Below are positions 61,566 through 64,000 of a stretch of DNA of 64,000 nucleotides, piece by piece. The number at the start of each line of letters is the position of its first letter. The stretch's first letter is position 1. Below the pieces are notes generated by a model. That model saw nothing but the letters and a program-made list of their open reading frames with translations. It did not search any database and was not told the DNA's origin. The stretch comes from an uncultured Desulfobacterales bacterium (GTDB taxonomy: Bacteria; Desulfobacterota; Desulfobulbia; Desulfobulbales; Desulfocapsaceae): assembly GCA_937915545.1 (NCBI GenBank), contig CALGIJ010000038.1, positions 62,001 to 126,000 on the forward strand, read 5' to 3'. A program made the position numbers and the translations under genes.

Positions 61566-62759
61566 TCAGTGCGAATCGACGAGATGCCCGCGGAAAAAGC
61601 GCTCGCCGAGCAGGAAGAACAGGCCGCAGAAGGCGGCGCCGCCGACCACCACCAGCTGCTCGTGCAGGGTCGGCGAATAGGAGTAGAACTCGGGGTAGTC
61701 GACCAGCCCCATGCCATGGTAAGGCGGCACCAGCTGTCCGAGGATCACCAGGTCGTAGCGCATGAAGAACATGCCGACCATGGCGATGAGCGTGGCGACG
61801 AAGAGCACGTTGATATTACGCCCTCTCGTGGCGAGCAGCAGCACCAGCGGCAGCACCAGGCCAAGCAGCACCTCGCCGGCCCAGAAGTTGAACCGGTAGG
61901 GGCCGTTGAGCAGGGCGAGCAGGGCTTCGTGCCTGCCGGGGGCGCTGCCGGTGACCCCGGCCACGGTCCGCCAGAAGGTAAAGAAGACGATGATCGCCAG
62001 CATCAGCACCGCCAGCCTGGCGACACTGCCCAGCGACTGTTTCATCGCCTCGCTCATCTGCCAGCCGTTGACCTTGTAGGCGAGCACCGTATAGAAGATG
62101 ATCGCCACCGCGCCGGAGGTCGCCGCCGAGGTAACGAAATAGATGGGCATATAGGGACCTTGCCAGAACCACTGCCCGTTGAGCAGGCCGAAGACCGCGC
62201 CAAGGTTGGAGTTTGCGGCGATGCCGGTCAGCAATACGGCCAGACCGCAGGCGGAGGCGAGCCCGTGCCGCCCCTTCTGCAGCATGACGAACTCGACCAC
62301 CATGAGCACCAGGTAGAAGCCGTAGAGGGTGCCCATCCACCAGATGTTCGAGGTCAGGTTGGCGCCGACGACATTGCCCACCACCATGCGCCACGAGCTC
62401 TCGATCTCGAAGGCGATGACCAGAAAGCCTGTGGAGATATTGACGATGGACAGGAACACCGCCCGCTTGGCGATGGGCATGAACTCCTTGAAGCCGAAGA
62501 CATGGCCGATGGAGGAGACGATGCACAGGCCGGTAGAGATGACCACGAAGAAGACGTAGGTGGCGATGAGGATGCCCCAGGGCACGCCGCGGCTGACGCC
62601 GAAGGTGTGTTCATGCCCCGCCACCAGGGAGTGGATGCCGGCGACGATGCCGGCGACGGCAAGCAGGGCGAGCAGCGCCATGGTCAGGGTCAGCGTCGTC
62701 GACCTTCTCGCCTCGAGGCCCCCGGAACGGGGGAAGATTCCAGCCAGGTGCGTGTTCAT
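61566..62759 (-). CDS. NrfD/PsrC-type quinone-interacting membrane subunit
   Basis: 397 residues with nine or ten transmembrane helices. ATG 62759 follows AAGGAG. Family landmarks are GVPWGILIATYVFFVVISTG, the acidic ESSWRMVVGN, PYMPIYFVTSAATSGAVAII and the late YSYSPTLHEQLVVVGGAAF. NrfD-type subunits bind quinol or quinone and exchange electrons with a ferredoxin-like partner, here the next gene (69 bases). The trio resembles the J-O-P part of DsrMKJOP in subunit type. The direction of electron flow is not known. Confidence 0.87.
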   Translation of the reverse strand: MNTHLAGIFPRSGGLEARRSTTLTLTMALLALLAVAGIVAGIHSLVAGHEHTFGVSRGVPWGILIATYVFFVVISTGLCIVSSIGHVFGFKEFMPIAKRAVFLSIVNISTGFLVIAFEIESSWRMVVGNVVGANLTSNIWWMGTLYGFYLVLMVVEFVMLQKGRHGLASACGLAVLLTGIAANSNLGAVFGLLNGQWFWQGPYMPIYFVTSAATSGAVAIIFYTVLAYKVNGWQMSEAMKQSLGSVARLAVLMLAIIVFFTFWRTVAGVTGSAPGRHEALLALLNGPYRFNFWAGEVLLGLVLPLVLLLATRGRNINVLFVATLIAMVGMFFMRYDLVILGQLVPPYHGMGLVDYPEFYSYSPTLHEQLVVVGGAAFCGLFFLLGERFFRGHLVDSH

Positions 62760-63145
62760 CGGCCCGTGCTCCTTCTCTATGCTGAGGTTAGCTGACGTGG
62801 CAACGCATCGATGGAACTGTCGGGCAAAGGCGGCTTGCCGCATGCCGTCGGCCGCGTGCGGTTCGGCGGGCAACCGTCTTCCCCAAGCGAGGCCGGGGCA
62901 AGACGTGCGGCCGAAAGGCAGCCACGGCACCTTGGCCGGGCTATGGCGCAGTAGGGCCGAGGCAGACGACCCCAGTCCAAAAGGACTGTAATCCGCCGCC
63001 ATGCCGAGTATCACCCTCTATATACCGTACTTTGAAAAAAAAAGAAGCGTCTTGCCGTCGCCAATGTCACGAAATATCTTTAGAGGACAACTCGGGGCGG
63101 AGCGATTCGCGCTGTATCAGCCAGGGACCGCGAAAGGAGAGGAAT
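62760..63145. other. 386-base divergent region, NrfD module / bacteriohemerythrin
   Basis: GC-rich sequence with promoters for both sides. AGTCC-TTTT-GGACT forms a small hairpin near 62975. An AT-rich stretch (TATATACCG...TTTGAAAAAA) near 63020-63045 is the likeliest hemerythrin promoter. No known riboswitch signature was recognised. Confidence 0.4.
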
Positions 63146-63598
63146 ATGTCGAGAATCGAATGGACCGAAGACCTCAGTGTCGGCCACCGCGAACTGGATG
63201 AGCAGCACCGGCTGCTGCTGCACCACTACAATCTGCTGCACGAGTCGCTGCTGCACGACACCCCGGAAGTCACCGGGCAGACCAGGAAGCGGGTCCTCGC
63301 CGCCCTGCTCGCCTACACCCTTGAGCACTTCGACGCCGAGGAACACTACCTGGAACTGCTTGACTATCCGGATCTCGAGCGGCACCGCCAGGAGCACCAC
63401 ATCTTCCGCGAGAAGATCTCCGCCATCACCCGCGACGTGCAGGAGGACCGCGTCGTACTCTCCACCTCGCTGATGAAGATCATGCGCAACTGGATAACCG
63501 AGCACCTTGCCGGCTTTGACCAGGAATACAGCCGCTTTGCCAGGGAGGTACGGGGGCGCGGCCGGGCCGGCGACGACCCCGCCGCCCCTAACGGATGA
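63146..63598 (+). CDS. bacteriohemerythrin
   Basis: 150 residues; ATG 63146 follows AAAGGAGAGGAAT. The four-helix bundle carries the di-iron ligands in HRELDEQHRLLLHHYN, TLEHFDAEEHYLELLDYP, HRQEHHIFREK and WITEHLAGFDQEY. That is a full set of His, Glu and Asp ligands. Single-domain bacteriohemerythrins bind O2 (or NO) and deliver or scavenge it. In an anaerobic or microaerobic cell this would protect or supply oxygen-sensitive enzymes. It overlaps the convergent selD gene by 11 bases. Confidence 0.92.
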   Translation: MSRIEWTEDLSVGHRELDEQHRLLLHHYNLLHESLLHDTPEVTGQTRKRVLAALLAYTLEHFDAEEHYLELLDYPDLERHRQEHHIFREKISAITRDVQEDRVVLSTSLMKIMRNWITEHLAGFDQEYSRFAREVRGRGRAGDDPAAPNG

Positions 63599-64000
63599 CC
63601 ACTCCTGGTGAGCCGGCGACGAGCTCGCCAATCAGCGAGGCGCGGCCGATGCCGATACCGTGCAGGTCGGCCAGCAGCCGCCTCGCCTGATCGGAGGGCA
63701 GGGCGAGCAGCAGCCCGCCCGAGGTCTGCGGGTCGTAGAGGAGTTCTTCCTCGCTCTTCCGGAGCTCCCGCTCGACCAGCATGGGGTAGCGGGCCACCAG
63801 CTGGCGGTTGGCCTGGTTGCTGCCGGTGGTCTGGCCGCGCTCGTACATCGACAGCGCCCCCTCGTAAAATGGCAGGGCGGTATAGTCCACCACCGCCTGT
63901 ACCCCCGAGCCGACCGCCATCTCGAGCAGGTGGCCGAGCAGGCCGAATCCGGTGATGTCGGTGCAGGCGTGCAGGTCGTAAGCCAGGGCCTTGTCCATGG
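63588..64000 (-). CDS. selD: selenide, water dikinase (C-terminal part, cut by window edge)
   Basis: About 137 C-terminal codons are visible before the right edge. CTDITGFGLLGHLLEMAVGS and LLYDPQTSGGLLLALP are SelD/AIR-synthase-fold signatures. SelD makes selenophosphate from selenide and ATP for selenocysteine and selenouridine. Its presence means the organism uses selenium, so in-frame TGA codons in oxidoreductase genes elsewhere deserve attention. The active-site (Cys/Sec) N terminus lies outside the window. Confidence 0.92.
   Translation of the reverse strand, partial: MDKALAYDLHACTDITGFGLLGHLLEMAVGSGVQAVVDYTALPFYEGALSMYERGQTTGSNQANRQLVARYPMLVERELRKSEEELLYDPQTSGGLLLALPSDQARRLLADLHGIGIGRASLIGELVAGSPGVVIR

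Noticed and set aside
60153..62795. 880-codon plus-strand frame opposite the cytochrome/Fe-S/NrfD genes
   Set aside because: Biased His/Gln/Glu/Asp composition and no motifs; the minus-strand genes carry haem, Fe-S and membrane signatures.
62760..63145. Riboswitch (cobalamin or c-di-GMP type) in the leader of the NrfD module
   Set aside because: The GC-rich leader can fold, but none of the conserved core sequences I know for these classes was found.

Overview
The window is GC-rich, tightly packed bacterial chromosome, with one AT-richer stretch at about 43.4-51.2 kb. Several traits point to an anaerobic or facultative Gram-negative with respiratory flexibility. These are multihaem c-type cytochromes tied to a Rieske/cytochrome b complex, an NrfD-type quinone module, sulfide:quinone oxidoreductase with a DUF1641 partner, PEP-CTERM proteins, bacteriohemerythrin, many PAS-type hybrid histidine kinases and selenophosphate synthetase. 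A member of Desulfobacterota (Desulfuromonadia or Desulfobulbia-like) would fit. That is inference from gene content, not a measured placement.

Layout. 0-2.5 kb: the end of a PilZ gene, a frameshifted small membrane-protein gene, and a PhoX-like phosphatase. 2.5-7.6 kb (minus strand): a five-gene Rieske/cytochrome b operon with two different cytochromes b and two c-type cytochromes carrying five haem c sites. 7.9-14.1 kb: a Tat-exported 5'-nucleotidase-like phosphoesterase, a polytopic membrane protein, a glycosyltransferase and an OprD-like porin. 14.3-17.8 kb: a hybrid kinase paired with a solute-binding-protein-like sensor. 18.1-23.0 kb: an OlsF-type ornithine-lipid acyltransferase, PhoH2, a DksA2-like protein and a pseudouridine synthase. 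23-27.3 kb: a chemoreceptor, SQR and DUF1641. 27.4-34.8 kb: a complete 2-aminoethylphosphonate uptake and degradation operon (phnS-T-U-X, pbfA, phnW). 35-39.6 kb: two convergent hybrid kinases. 40-44.4 kb: two thiolase-like proteins that appear to lack canonical catalytic residues, plus an XRE-cupin regulator. 44.7-46.9 kb: a three-gene module with a CarH-like B12-binding protein and a diguanylate cyclase. 47-51.2 kb: three PEP-CTERM genes, each with a sigma-54-type promoter candidate, and an IS66 remnant. 51.6 kb: tRNA-Gly(CCC). 51.8-60.1 kb: phoR-phoB and, divergently, phoU-pstC-pstA-pstS-pstB. 60.2-62.8 kb: a triheme cytochrome / Fe-S / NrfD module. 63-64 kb: bacteriohemerythrin and the 3' part of selD.

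How it works together. Much of the window concerns phosphorus: PhoBR, Pst transport, PhoX and a 5'-nucleotidase for phosphate esters, PhnSTU/WX/PbfA for phosphonates, OlsF for phosphorus-free membrane lipid, and PhoH2. TAAC-like tetramers repeated every 11 bases, the spacing of a PhoB site, lie upstream of phoU and in weaker forms upstream of pstS, the dksA2-like gene, phnS and phoX. This suggests one scattered Pho regulon. The two least ordinary items are the B12-sensor/diguanylate cyclase operon, a possible light- or cobalamin-responsive c-di-GMP switch without a DNA-binding domain, and the shared promoter architecture of the PEP-CTERM genes.
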